Of a stretch of DNA of 62,944 bases, positions 55,059 to 62,944 are shown piece after piece. The stretch is taken from NCBI GenBank assembly GCA_009785425.1, contig WQWI01000010.1:1-62944 (forward strand), written 5' to 3'. Source of the stretch: Bacteroidales bacterium. Its GTDB lineage: Bacteria > Bacteroidota > Bacteroidia > Bacteroidales > P3. Within the stretch, counting starts at the first letter, position 1, and every line of letters starts with the position of its first letter. The notes under the pieces are model-generated. The model saw only the letters and a list, made by a program, of their open reading frames with translations. It ran no database searches and was not told where the DNA came from. The position numbers were made by a program, and so were the translations under genes.

Positions 55059-56329
55059 TGGACTTACTGCTGATTATTGCTGTTGTTCTAGTGTTTTCGG
55101 GTTTTTTCTCCGGAATTGAAATTGCTTTTGTAAGTGCCAACAAGTTGAAAGTCGAAGTGGATAAAAACAACCACGTTTTTTCAGCACGACTGTTGTCGCA
55201 TTTCATAAAAATGCCCTCGAAGTTTATTGTATTTGTACTTCTCGGAAACAATATCACGCTGGTTATTTACGGCATATTTGCCGCCAAACTTTTAGACCCA
55301 TGGATTGTGTCGTGGCTCCCCGAAGTGCTGAACACACAGTCTATTTTACTTATCATTCAAACAATTATTGCGACAACAGTTGTTTTAGTGTTTGCCGAAT
55401 TTTTACCTAAAACGTTGTTTCGTATGAACTCGAACAGAGTTTTATCCGTATTCTCGATTCCGATTACATTGATTTATATTTTGCTTTATCCTGCGGTGTA
55501 TCTGTTTATGGGATTGAGCAATATGCTTCTCAAACGTTTCTTCAAACATAAAACTACAGAAGTTAGCAAAATCAGATTTTCGCCAATTGACATTGACCAC
55601 TATATTCAAGAATTCAGCAATGTTCCAAAAGAGGAAAACGAAATTAGTCAAGAAATCCAAATGGTACAAAACGTCATGGATTTGCAACATGCCAAAGTAC
55701 GCGAATGCATGGTTCCACGTAAGGAAATCGTGGCAATTGACGTGAGGTCTTCGCTTACGGAATTGCAGCAAAAATTCACAGAAACAGGTCTGTCAAGAAT
55801 TTTGATCTACAAAAGCTCGGTTGATGATATTATCGGCTATGTTCATGCGTTCGATTTGTTCAAAAAACCAAAAAGCATTCGTGATATCTTGCGTAAAATA
55901 GAAGTCGTTCCGGAAACAATGCTCTGCAACAAGTTGATGAAAGAGATGATTGACAAGAAACGCAGTATTACAGTGGTTGTGGATGAATTTGGTGGCACCT
56001 CCGGTGTGATTACTTTGGAAGACTTGACCGAAGAAATTTTCGGAGAAATTGAAGATGAATTTGATGTGGACGATTCTTTCGAACGAAAAATTGACGACAA
56101 ACGTTATGTGTTTTCGGCACGTTCGGAAATTGATCACTTAAACCAAAATTTTGGATTAAATTTACCCGAATCCGACGAATACGAAACCTTGGCGGGTTTG
56201 ATTATGAATTATCATGAAAATATTCCACAAAAAGGCGAAGAGATCCACATCAATGACAAGTTTATTTTTCGCATTTTGCAAGCTTCTGACGCAAAAATTG
56301 AAAAAGTGATGCTGACGATTATTGAATAA
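55058..56329 (+). CDS. CorC/CNNM-type membrane protein with CBS pair
   Basis: A 423-residue protein: DUF21 membrane domain with about four segments (residues 1-150), a pair of CBS motifs (about 205-320; RECMVPRKEIVAIDVRSSL, VVVDEFGGTSGVITLEDLTEEIFGEIEDEFD), and a CorC/HlyC C-terminal domain. Relatives transport or regulate Mg2+, and a related protein (GldE) is tied to gliding in some Bacteroidetes. It follows lptC directly. Confidence 0.88.
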   Translation: MDLLLIIAVVLVFSGFFSGIEIAFVSANKLKVEVDKNNHVFSARLLSHFIKMPSKFIVFVLLGNNITLVIYGIFAAKLLDPWIVSWLPEVLNTQSILLIIQTIIATTVVLVFAEFLPKTLFRMNSNRVLSVFSIPITLIYILLYPAVYLFMGLSNMLLKRFFKHKTTEVSKIRFSPIDIDHYIQEFSNVPKEENEISQEIQMVQNVMDLQHAKVRECMVPRKEIVAIDVRSSLTELQQKFTETGLSRILIYKSSVDDIIGYVHAFDLFKKPKSIRDILRKIEVVPETMLCNKLMKEMIDKKRSITVVVDEFGGTSGVITLEDLTEEIFGEIEDEFDVDDSFERKIDDKRYVFSARSEIDHLNQNFGLNLPESDEYETLAGLIMNYHENIPQKGEEIHINDKFIFRILQASDAKIEKVMLTIIE

Positions 56330-56331
56330 TT

Positions 56332-56383
56332 GTAGGGGCGAGGCATGCTTCGACTTCGCTCAGCAACCGTGCCTCGCCCCTAC
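56332..56383. repeat. Palindrome (GTAGGGGCGAGGC family), long-loop copy
   Basis: GTAGGGGCGAGGCATG pairs with CGTGCCTCGCCCCTAC (one mismatch) around a CTTCGACTTCGCTCAG loop that itself resembles the CATGTCGAG family (CGACTTCGCTCGA). It is directly before the symporter gene, and an out-of-use ATG within it extends the open frame. Confidence 0.85.
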
Positions 56384-56398
56384 AGTAAAAATACCACT

Positions 56399-57844
56399 AT
56401 GAACCCCACACTAATCTTTTCAATAATCGCCGCATACCTCTTACTTATATTCGGCATTTCATACCTCACTACGCGAAAACTCGACAGTCAATCGTTCTAT
56501 CTTGGAAATCGCCGTGCACCTTGGGGAATCATAGCAATGGGTATGCTTGGCACATCAATTTCGGGAGTTACCTTTATTTCCGTTCCCGGAATGGTGATGA
56601 ATAGCGGGTTTCAGTACATGCAAATGGTGTTTGGGTTTCTGTTCGGTTACATTGCCGTTGCGTATATTTTGCTGCCGGTTTATTACAAAATGAACCTCAC
56701 ATCAATTTACACGTATTTAGAGAGACGTTTTGGTACGCATTCCTACAAAACAGGGGCTTCATATTTCTTATTCTCAAGAACTTTAGGTTCGGCACTCCGT
56801 TTATATATTGTTGCCATCGTTTTGCAAAAAATCCTTTTTGACGCATGGAATATTCCGTTTGTTGCAACGGTCAGCGTAATGGTTCTGTTGATTTTTTTGT
56901 ACACGCAAAAAGGTGGAATAAAAACGGTTATTTGGACAGATATTATCCAAACAACGGTCTTTTTAGGAGCCGTTGTTGTCGTTCTTTTTTATGTGATGAA
57001 TGCGTTGGATTTGAGTTTCTTTGGAATGTTCAGATCCGTTGCAGATAGCGATATGTCGCAGATTTATGTGGGTGATGTTTCGCACCCTCGTTTTTTCTGG
57101 AAACAGTTTTTTGCGGGCGTATTCACGGTAATTACCATGACGGGCTTGGATCAAGATCAAATGCAAAAAAATTTGGCTTGTAAATCTTTGAAAGATGCTC
57201 AAAAAAATATGCTAACGTATGGTGCAATGTTTATACCTGTCAATCTCATATTTCTCACGCTTGGCGTACTTTTGGTGAAATATGCACAACAGGTAGGGTT
57301 AGACCCGCATAGTTTGGCAGGCGACGAATTATTTTCGACTTTGGCTACGCAAATCAATCCGGTTACGGGCGAACTTTTTCTTGGAACATTTGTGAGTGTT
57401 TTGTTTGTTCTCGGAATTATTGCAGCAGCGTATTCCAGTGCAGATTCAGGGCTTACGGCACTTACCACATCTTTTACGGTAGATATTTTGAATGTTAAAA
57501 ACGAAGACCCAAAATTGATTATAAAGCGTCGATTAGCTCACATTGGCGTATGCTTGATCATGGTAGCAGTAATTGTTTTACTGAATTTTTATGGCGATGA
57601 CAGTGTGATTAATGTCATTTATATGGTTGCGGGCTACACCTACGGCCCATTATTGGGCATGTTTGCTTTCGGTTTATTTACAAAACACGCACTAAAAGAT
57701 CGTTTTATTCCGATAGTTGCTATTCTTTCGCCAATTTTGACTTATTTTTTGAATACCTACGTTCACGATTTCGGCTTTGCGATTTTGATTGTGAATGGCG
57801 TTTTGTGTTTCTTGGGATTGTGGTTGATTAGGCTAAAGCCATAA
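56399..57844 (+). CDS. Sodium:solute symporter family protein
   Basis: A 481-residue polytopic protein of the SSS type with about 13 membrane segments. TRKLDSQSFYLGNRRAPWGIIAMGMLGTSISGVTFISVPG and AAAYSSADSGLTALTTSF contain the expected Na+-site residues. The solute is unknown. The ATG at 56399 is preferred to the upstream in-frame ATG at 56345, which lies inside a palindrome. Its end overlaps cdsA convergently by 12 nt. Confidence 0.88.
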   Translation: MNPTLIFSIIAAYLLLIFGISYLTTRKLDSQSFYLGNRRAPWGIIAMGMLGTSISGVTFISVPGMVMNSGFQYMQMVFGFLFGYIAVAYILLPVYYKMNLTSIYTYLERRFGTHSYKTGASYFLFSRTLGSALRLYIVAIVLQKILFDAWNIPFVATVSVMVLLIFLYTQKGGIKTVIWTDIIQTTVFLGAVVVVLFYVMNALDLSFFGMFRSVADSDMSQIYVGDVSHPRFFWKQFFAGVFTVITMTGLDQDQMQKNLACKSLKDAQKNMLTYGAMFIPVNLIFLTLGVLLVKYAQQVGLDPHSLAGDELFSTLATQINPVTGELFLGTFVSVLFVLGIIAAAYSSADSGLTALTTSFTVDILNVKNEDPKLIIKRRLAHIGVCLIMVAVIVLLNFYGDDSVINVIYMVAGYTYGPLLGMFAFGLFTKHALKDRFIPIVAILSPILTYFLNTYVHDFGFAILIVNGVLCFLGLWLIRLKP

Positions 57845-58510
57845 AGAAGCCAGCAGCAAATAAGCCGTCGCCGCAGGTGCAGCGAACAAAATGCTGTCTA
57901 ATCTGTCGAGCAGTCCACCGTGTCCGGGCAAAAGTGTTCCGGAATCTTTCACGTTCAAACTGCGTTTGATATACGACTCGAACAAATCGCCGGCTGTGCC
58001 GAAAACCACAACTACAATAGCCAAACCTATCCAGATAATAATGAATTTCGCTACAAAACCGTCAGCCACGAAATAGCAGAATAGGACACCCGCAATAATC
58101 GTAAAAAAAAGCCCGCCGAAAAAGCCTTCCCATGTTTTTTTGGGAGAAATGCGTTCGAATAGTTTTGTTTTTCCGAATTTTGTTCCAACCAAATATGCAA
58201 ATGTGTCATTCACCCATACAAATGCAAACAGTGCCAAGGCAACCAGCGGACTTGCTCTATGTAATAGAATCAAAAAGAAGAATGGTAAAATGATGTAAAA
58301 ATATGCAAAAACCGAATACCACAAACTCTTTTTTTGGTCGGGGCTTCCATTTTCTTTCAGCATTTTTCTGTATTCAAAAATCATAAATCCCCACAAAAAA
58401 GCCATTACGAGAAAAAAACTCGCCCTACTTATCAGTATTGATGCGATAATCACAGCCACGAAAACAATTCCTGTAAGGGTACGCTTAACGAGATTAGATT
58501 GAATTTTCAT
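57833..58510 (-). CDS. cdsA: Phosphatidate cytidylyltransferase
   Basis: A 225-residue membrane protein with about six segments. The CDS signature is near the C-terminus (GTAGDLFESYIKRSLNVKDSG then LPGHGGLLDRLDS). It makes CDP-diacylglycerol for phospholipid synthesis. It is 2 nt after the LUD gene on the same strand, matching the rsfS-ftsH-LUD-cdsA order. Confidence 0.94.
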   Translation of the reverse strand: MKIQSNLVKRTLTGIVFVAVIIASILISRASFFLVMAFLWGFMIFEYRKMLKENGSPDQKKSLWYSVFAYFYIILPFFFLILLHRASPLVALALFAFVWVNDTFAYLVGTKFGKTKLFERISPKKTWEGFFGGLFFTIIAGVLFCYFVADGFVAKFIIIWIGLAIVVVVFGTAGDLFESYIKRSLNVKDSGTLLPGHGGLLDRLDSILFAAPAATAYLLLASLWL

Positions 58511-58512
58511 AA

Positions 58513-59160
58513 TTATTGTGGCGTTGTAGTGTCGATTAAAAACAGAAAAAGTTGCTTGGGACCAAAACCTTGCTCTACTTCGCCATCAATATCTTCTACT
58601 CGACTCAATCCATTCACAATTGAGAAGCTTGACGGCATTTTTGTCGGAAATTTATCCTTAATTAGTTTAAATGCGGACTTTAAATCGGGTTGTATTTGAT
58701 CTAAAGTTCCAATCACAATTTGAGTGTTCAAGACACTCAAGATTCTTCGTCCTGATGCAGATTGCGAGCTAAATACAATGCTTCCTGTTCGAGCAATCAG
58801 AAAATCGCAGGTAGTGATGCCCACTTTTTGGGCAAGCAACTCGTCAGAATTATCTGTAAACGGTAATTCTGCATGGTTTAAGATACGTTGTAAGATTTCT
58901 TCTGCACAATATATTTTGTCCCATTTTTCTTGCTGTGAGAAAAACCGAATACTGTCCACAGCCTCTTGAGCATTTTCGCAGTACACAAATTTTCCGCCAT
59001 TTCGAATAAAGTTTTCCGCAAACTCGATATCCAAACTGCTTTTGAAATCGTGATAAACCGATGTATCCAAATCAAGCTCGTGAAAAGAGGAGGGAGTACG
59101 CTCAATGAGTGCATCGCGTACGCTTTTCAATGTCCTTTCCTTATCGTTCACGGTATTCAT
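58513..59160 (-). CDS. LUD-domain protein (LutC/YkgG-like)
   Basis: A 215-residue protein with the LUD fold: FIRNGGKFVYCENAQEAVDSI and GITTCDFLIARTGSIVFSS. LutC takes part in lactate oxidation complexes elsewhere, but this single-gene form sits with ftsH and cdsA in Bacteroidetes and its function is unknown. It starts 3 nt after the toxin gene's stop and so may be transcribed from the toxin-antitoxin promoter. Confidence 0.85.
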   Translation of the reverse strand: MNTVNDKERTLKSVRDALIERTPSSFHELDLDTSVYHDFKSSLDIEFAENFIRNGGKFVYCENAQEAVDSIRFFSQQEKWDKIYCAEEILQRILNHAELPFTDNSDELLAQKVGITTCDFLIARTGSIVFSSQSASGRRILSVLNTQIVIGTLDQIQPDLKSAFKLIKDKFPTKMPSSFSIVNGLSRVEDIDGEVEQGFGPKQLFLFLIDTTTPQ

Positions 59161-59163
59161 TGG

Positions 59164-59496
59164 TTAAAAAATATCCAAACAACTTTGTTCCGGGTTGTCA
59201 ATAAAAGAAGATATGGTTGAAAAATTTAGGATCATACGCTCTGCAAGTCCTGAGGTTGGTATATTTCCTGTACGTAACCAGACTACCTTTGGCGGAGAAC
59301 CGTGAAGTATAGACATATCAAAAAAATCAGAGTCAAAAGTCACGATAGTGAAATTGTTTTGTTTTGCAAACTGCCATATATCCGAGTCTTTACTGTTGTG
59401 TAGCCCAACAACTCCGACTTGTCGACAGTCGGAAAAACTATCAGGCAATAACTGCAAAATGCGGTACGAAATGTTTTGGTCGAACAATAACTTCAT
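59164..59496 (-). CDS. DUF5615 PIN-like toxin
   Basis: A 110-residue PIN-like protein beginning MKLLFDQNISYRILQLLP. It has Asp6, then VGLHNSKDSDIWQFAKQNNFTIVTFDSDFFDMS, in which the acidic cluster is that of a Mg-dependent nuclease. DUF5615 proteins pair with DUF433 proteins, as here. It begins 1 nt after the antitoxin stop. The upstream in-frame start at 59550 would overlap the antitoxin and is not used. The pair sits between ftsH and the LUD gene, which are usually adjacent. Confidence 0.85.
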   Translation of the reverse strand: MKLLFDQNISYRILQLLPDSFSDCRQVGVVGLHNSKDSDIWQFAKQNNFTIVTFDSDFFDMSILHGSPPKVVWLRTGNIPTSGLAERMILNFSTISSFIDNPEQSCLDIF

Positions 59497-59497
59497 A

Positions 59498-59719
59498 TCA
59501 CACGTATAGCAAAGTTCGTTCTCTTTTAGCGGCAAATGCAAGGCAGGCAAAAATATCGTGCTGTGTCAGCTCGGGAAAATCTGCAAGAATCTCATCGTAA
59601 GACATGCCTGAGGATAACCATTCCAAAACATCGTAAACGGTAATACGAGTGTCTCTTATGCAAGGTTTTCCAAAGCGTTTTTCGGGATTGATGCTAATCG
59701 TGTTGCTAAAGATATTCAT
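59498..59719 (-). CDS. DUF433 antitoxin
   Basis: A 73-residue protein with the DUF433 core: SINPEKRFGKPCIRDTRITVYDVLEWLSSGMSYDEILADFPELTQHDIFACLAFAA, a small helix-turn-helix-like fold. It is the antitoxin partner of the DUF5615 gene just downstream. The start at 59719 is chosen because the ATG at 59749 overlaps its promoter. Confidence 0.88.
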   Translation of the reverse strand: MNIFSNTISINPEKRFGKPCIRDTRITVYDVLEWLSSGMSYDEILADFPELTQHDIFACLAFAAKRERTLLYV

Positions 59720-59746
59720 AACAGTGATAATTAAAGTTCGCTTGTG

Positions 59747-59754
59747 CAAAGTTA
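59747..59754 (-). promoter_or_regulatory. -7 box (TAACTTTG) for the DUF433-DUF5615 pair
   Basis: TAACTTTGCA on the minus strand, about 28 nt before the antitoxin ATG. It gives the inserted pair its own promoter inside the ftsH-LUD interval. Confidence 0.62.
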
Positions 59755-59835
59755 CAATTTTTTTCTGAAATAACCAAATAGCAACGAAAAGGCAGGAGAA
59801 AAACTGTCTTATGTAATGTGCCGAATAAGTTGTTT

Positions 59836-61929
59836 TTAACTATTTCCTTCCACAACATTAGCATCTATTACCGGATCTTCAATTGCTTTTTCCGCATCAG
59901 CCGGACGAGGTCCAAAAATTTGTTCCAAATCATCTCTAAAAAGCACTTCGCGTTTCATCAACGTGTCTGCCAAAGTATCTAACTTATCGCGATTCTCCGC
60001 CAAAATATCTTTTGCTTTTTGATAGGCAGCTTCCACTATATCTCGAACTTCCGTATCAATGATTTCTGAGGTTTTTTCGCAGTAAGGCTTGGAAAAGCTG
60101 TATTCTTGCCCACCTTGCGAGTCGTAATAACTGATATTTCCAATCTTGTCGCTCATGCCAAAATATGCAACCATTGCGTAAGCTTGCTTGGTTACTTTCT
60201 CCAAATCGTTCATTGCACCTGTCGATATTCTTCCAAATACAACATCTTCTGCGGCACGTCCGCCAAGGGTTGCCGTCATTTCATCAAGCATTTGATCACG
60301 AGTTGTAATTTGTCGTTCTTCGGGCAAATACCACGCTGCTCCGAGTGATTTCCCACGTGGGACTATTGTTACTTTAATTAACGGATGTGCATGTTTCAAA
60401 AGCCAACTCACCGAGGCATGTCCTGCTTCGTGATAAGCAATGGTTTTCTTTTCTTCCGGAGAAATAAATTTACAGCGACGTTCCAAACCACCTACAATAC
60501 GGTCGATCGCATCTAAAAAGTCCTGTTTGTCAACTTCTTTTTTCCCGTTTCGAGCAGCAATCAAAGCTGCCTCGTTGCACACGTTTGCGATATCTGCACC
60601 TGAGAATCCGGGCGTTTGTTTTGCCAAGAAATCAATATCCAATTGCGGTGATTTTTTGATATTTTTCAAATGTACATTGAAAATGGCTTTACGTTCTTCG
60701 AGCTCGGGAAGTTCAACGTGAATTTCACGGTCGAAGCGTCCTGCGCGCATAAGGGCTTTGTCTAAGATTTCCGCACGGTTTGTGGCAGCAAGAATAATCA
60801 CACCGCTGTTTGTTCCGAAACCGTCCATTTCCGTTAAAAGCTGGTTGAGTGTGTTTTCGCGTTCATCATTTCCTCCTGTAAATGCGTTTTTTCCGCGTGC
60901 ACGCCCGATGGCGTCAATCTCGTCAATAAAAATTATACACGGTGCTTTTTCTTTCGCATTTTTAAACAAATCTCTAACACGTGACGCACCCACTCCCACA
61001 AACATTTCTACAAAATCCGAACCTGAAATTGAGAAAAACGGCACTTTTGCTTCACCTGCAACAGCCTTTGCCAACAAGGTTTTTCCCGTTCCGGGAGGAC
61101 CAACCAACAACGCACCCTTTGGAATCTTTCCACCTAAATCGGTATATTTTTTCGGATTTTTCAAAAAATCCACAATTTCCATAACTTCCACTTTCGCCTC
61201 TGCTAATCCCGCTACATCGCTGAATGTAACTTGTCCGTTTTTTCCGTCAAAAAGTTGTGCTTTAGATTTTCCGAAATTGAAAATTCCGCCCATTCCTCCA
61301 CCGCCACCGGGACCGCCCATTCCTCCACTCATCATTCGGCTAATCAACATAAAGATTATAAATATTATGAGCAGTGTCCACAGAAATCCCATACCTTCAA
61401 AGAGACCTCGACGAGTTACCTGATCGAAACTTACGCCGGTTGGAGGTCTGAAATTTGCCAATTCATCGGCAGTCAAATGCTCCATTTCTGCTTCTGTAAC
61501 TGCCTCTTCCCAAATTCGAACTTGATTGTGAAACACATCGACCGATGTTACAAACCTATAAATAAAAAATCTTGGTCTTGCTTGGTCGTCAGTTCTCAAA
61601 CGTTCGTATTTCAACGTGTCCGCTGCGATTCGCTCCGGTTTGATGGTAACTTCGGCAAATGGTTGATCTCTTGTAGTATGAACGATAACAATTCGCTCAA
61701 CATCTCTACGTTCGACCATTTCTTGCAATTCGGCTTCAACAATCGGAAACGACCGCTGTTCCCAGCGATTTCCAAAGAAATTCAAACCTATAAGGGCAGC
61801 AAAAATTGTCGTCAAAACCCAAGGATAAATCGAAGGGCGTTTAGGCTTTTTTTGTTGCGGATTTTGCTGATTTGGATTTGGTTGCCGGTTTTGCTGTTGA
61901 TTTGGCTGGTTTTGCTGATTTTCGTTCAT
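59836..61929 (-). CDS. ftsH: ATP-dependent zinc metalloprotease FtsH
   Basis: A 697-residue membrane AAA+ protease. The first 30 residues are an Asn/Gln/Pro-rich run, followed by a membrane segment (about 35-52), a periplasmic domain, a second segment (about 189-208), a Gly/Met-rich linker, Walker A GPPGTGKT (277-284), [11 protein letters not shown] and the zinc site H499-E-A-G-H503. It degrades misassembled membrane proteins and LpxC-like targets. Its 5' end overlaps the rsfS 3' end by 89 nt. Confidence 0.97.
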   Translation of the reverse strand: MNENQQNQPNQQQNRQPNPNQQNPQQKKPKRPSIYPWVLTTIFAALIGLNFFGNRWEQRSFPIVEAELQEMVERRDVERIVIVHTTRDQPFAEVTIKPERIAADTLKYERLRTDDQARPRFFIYRFVTSVDVFHNQVRIWEEAVTEAEMEHLTADELANFRPPTGVSFDQVTRRGLFEGMGFLWTLLIIFIIFMLISRMMSGGMGGPGGGGGMGGIFNFGKSKAQLFDGKNGQVTFSDVAGLAEAKVEVMEIVDFLKNPKKYTDLGGKIPKGALLVGPPGTGKTLLAKAVAGEAKVPFFSISGSDFVEMFVGVGASRVRDLFKNAKEKAPCIIFIDEIDAIGRARGKNAFTGGNDERENTLNQLLTEMDGFGTNSGVIILAATNRAEILDKALMRAGRFDREIHVELPELEERKAIFNVHLKNIKKSPQLDIDFLAKQTPGFSGADIANVCNEAALIAARNGKKEVDKQDFLDAIDRIVGGLERRCKFISPEEKKTIAYHEAGHASVSWLLKHAHPLIKVTIVPRGKSLGAAWYLPEERQITTRDQMLDEMTATLGGRAAEDVVFGRISTGAMNDLEKVTKQAYAMVAYFGMSDKIGNISYYDSQGGQEYSFSKPYCEKTSEIIDTEVRDIVEAAYQKAKDILAENRDKLDTLADTLMKREVLFRDDLEQIFGPRPADAEKAIEDPVIDANVVEGNS

Positions 61930-62401
61930 TATTTTTTGTGCTCTTTTTTACAGGTTTTTTTGTTGAGGCACGTGGCTGTGCCTCTTTTTTAACGGGTTCT
62001 TTTTTTGTGGCAGGTTTTTTCACAGGGATTTCCTCTACAATCGGTGTGATTACTGCATCTGCCCAAAGATTTTCAAGTTGATAATGCTCTCTAACTTCAT
62101 GTTGAAAAATATGCACGACCACGTCTAAATAATCTAACAAGACCCATTCCGAATTTGTAAAACCTTCGGCGTGTGCGGGGTTCATATGCAGGATTGTTTT
62201 CACTTTTCGACGAACTTCTTCGGCGATTGCGTTAACTTGTGTGGTTGAATTTCCGTGTGTGATAATGAAATAATCGAAGTTTGCACCTTTGATTTTTGTC
62301 AAGTCAAGCAATAGGATGTTTTCAGCCTTTTTATCGTGCATTGCATCGAAGATGGTGTCAAAAAGAAGTTCCGTAGAGTTTCGCGGTTTGGATTTTGCCA
62401 T
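61841..62401 (-). CDS. rsfS: Ribosomal silencing factor RsfS with a basic tail
   Basis: A 186-residue protein. The N-terminal 115 residues are RsfS (LLLDLTKIKGANFDYFIITHGNST, LDYLDVVVHIFQHEVREHYQLENLWADA), which binds L14 and blocks subunit joining. The remaining 70 residues are a Lys/Ala/Pro/Ser-rich tail (KKPATKKEPVKKEA, then SAKSATKKA) not found in standard RsfS. The last 29 codons overlap the ftsH start in another frame. Start at 62401 is chosen as the normal N-terminus. Confidence 0.92.
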   Translation of the reverse strand: MAKSKPRNSTELLFDTIFDAMHDKKAENILLLDLTKIKGANFDYFIITHGNSTTQVNAIAEEVRRKVKTILHMNPAHAEGFTNSEWVLLDYLDVVVHIFQHEVREHYQLENLWADAVITPIVEEIPVKKPATKKEPVKKEAQPRASTKKPVKKSTKNNERKSAKPAKSTAKPATKSKSAKSATKKA

Positions 62402-62421
62402 ATTGAAGTGGATATTTGTTG

Positions 62422-62429
62422 CAAAGATA
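62422..62429 (-). promoter_or_regulatory. -7 box for rsfS-ftsH
   Basis: TATCTTTGCA on the minus strand, about 20 nt before the rsfS ATG. Confidence 0.7.
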
Positions 62430-62476
62430 CGAAAAAAAAACGAAATGTGACGCATTTCGTTTTTTTTGGTTGAAAT

Positions 62477-62504
62477 GTAGGGGCGAGGCATGCTTAGCCC
62501 CTAC
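62477..62504. repeat. Short palindrome (GTAGGGGCGAGGC family) before rsfS
   Basis: GTAGGGGCGAGGCATGCTTA then GCCCCTAC: the outer eight bases pair exactly and the inner CGAGGC/GCTTA part has drifted. The rest of the 62430-62610 gap holds the probable left end of the IS3 element and its promoter. Confidence 0.78.
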
Positions 62505-62610
62505 ATACATCGTCGCAATTATTGTTTCACAATTTTCGCCACCCGATTGTGGACTTCCTAACTAATTCCGGACACAAAGAGTGGTTTTGAAAAAATGTTA
62601 ACTTTGTATT

Positions 62611-62916
62611 ATGGAAAGGAATAGAAAAAATCGGAAGTATGACCGTCAGTTTAAAGAAAATGCGGTTAAATTAAGTATTGAACGTGAAAATGTAGCCTCT
62701 GTTGCTCGAGAATTAGGTATTTCGGAGAACATTTTACATCGCTGGAAAGCGAAACACGATCAGTCTAAACATTGTGATATTCAGGGTTGTGAAACTCCTC
62801 GCCAGGGAGATGTTCACAAGGAAAATCAACGGTTAAAAAAGGAACTTGACCGCCAAAAACAGGAGAATGAAATCCTAAAAAAAGCACTCGGCATCATTTC
62901 CGCGAGCGATCGTTAA
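62611..62916 (+). CDS. IS3-family transposase OrfA
   Basis: A 101-residue protein with a helix-turn-helix (YDRQFKENAVKLSIERENVASVARELGISENILHRWK) and a leucine-zipper-like region (ENQRLKKELDRQKQENEILKKAL). In IS3 elements OrfA acts as a regulator, and OrfAB made by -1 frameshifting is the transposase. The A-run for this shift is near the end at 62877-62883. Intact as far as visible. Confidence 0.92.
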   Translation: MERNRKNRKYDRQFKENAVKLSIERENVASVARELGISENILHRWKAKHDQSKHCDIQGCETPRQGDVHKENQRLKKELDRQKQENEILKKALGIISASDR

Positions 62917-62944
62917 AATATGTTTTTATCATGGAAAACAAGAA
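62878..62944 (+). CDS. IS3-family transposase OrfB (first codons, cut by window edge)
   Basis: After the A-run at 62877-62883 the -1 frame is open to the end of the window and reads KKSTRHHFRERSLKYVFIMENK, the usual beginning of OrfB in the OrfAB fusion. The DDE domain itself lies beyond the window, so this is assigned by frame and position. Confidence 0.6.

Larger units (their letters stand above)
62548..62944 (+). mobile_element. IS3-family insertion sequence, left part (cut by window edge)
   Basis: The left end is probably near TGTGGACTTCCTAACTAATT at 62548, then orfA at 62611 with a TAACTTTG box at 62599-62606. Near the end of orfA is an A-run (62877-62883) followed by G, a typical IS3 slippage site, and orfB is open in the -1 frame after it (SLKYVFIMENK). 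The right half and the terminal repeat are outside the window, so the exact left boundary is a guess. Confidence 0.75.

Noticed and set aside
60758-61423. A 221-codon open frame on the plus strand inside ftsH
   Set aside because: Antisense shadow of ftsH; the composition is driven by the Gly/Pro-rich linker of the real gene.

Overview
The window reads as chromosomal DNA of an anaerobic or fermentative member of the Bacteroidetes (Bacteroidota), most likely Bacteroidales-like. The evidence is threefold: a TAnnTTTG -7 box, very often TATCTTTGCA, lies ahead of most transcription units, some with a TTG/TTTG element 18-20 bp upstream; several gene orders are typical of the phylum (rpoC-DUF3467, ileS-DksA-like-lspA, coaX-OMP-TPR-lptC-CorC, rsfS-ftsH-LUD-cdsA); and there is a group-B-like [FeFe] hydrogenase. 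The base composition is moderately AT-rich. Almost the whole window is housekeeping sequence with short intergenic gaps. I see no CRISPR array, rRNA or prophage. There is one tRNA (Phe) and one IS3-type element cut by the right edge.

Layout. 1-0.4 kb: rplT (partial) and rpmI. 0.5-6.9 kb: rhodanese lipoprotein, M23 peptidase-merR-lgt-divIC operon, eno, tsaB and a radical SAM gene. 6.9-11.4 kb: surface-glycan genes (GT11 fusion, flippase, GT-like protein, membrane protein). 11.4-19.8 kb: glmM, lpxI, a TonB-type outer-membrane protein, a four-helix-bundle cassette, gamma carbonic anhydrase, a PIN toxin-antitoxin pair, msrA and a secreted protein. 19.9-26.3 kb: AbgT transporter, rpoC and DUF3467. 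26.3-29.8 kb: DUF4328, a GIY-YIG cassette between two long hairpin repeats, YjbR, [FeFe] hydrogenase. 29.8-37.5 kb: infC, thrS, tetR-PQQ-MBL, aspartokinase, cdd. 37.6-45.2 kb: folC, MBL, fabG, a large membrane protein, tcdA and an S41 protease. 45.6-51.8 kb: ileS, DksA-like, lspA, ispE, tRNA-Phe and coaX. 51.8-62.4 kb: envelope genes (OMP, TPR, lptC, CorC, symporter, cdsA), LUD, a DUF5615/DUF433 toxin-antitoxin pair, ftsH and rsfS, then the IS3 element.

How the genes work together. A large share serves the envelope: lipoprotein maturation (lgt, lspA), LPS precursors and export (lpxI, glmM, lptC), phospholipid synthesis (cdsA, fabG), surface polysaccharide (GT11 fusion, flippase) and cell-wall remodelling or division (M23, DivIC). 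Another block is the information-processing core (rpoC, infC, thrS, ileS, rpmI/rplT, tsaB, tcdA, rsfS).

The most unusual content is a set of palindromic and hairpin repeats threaded through the housekeeping genes. A short GTAGGGGCGAGGC-type palindrome occurs several times between genes and once in frame inside ispE. A longer multi-stem element, about 165 nt, occurs as two near-identical direct copies on either side of a one-domain GIY-YIG nuclease gene, and related copies elsewhere supply the last codons of glmM. A separate inverted repeat brackets a four-helix-bundle (S23/IVS-type) gene. These look like small repeat/protein cassettes, and the GIY-YIG one is the best candidate here for a little-described mobile or regulatory system. 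Also notable are the split of the usual thrS-infC-rpmI-rplT order by about 29 kb, an rpoC without rpoB beside it, and an 89-nt coding overlap between rsfS and ftsH.
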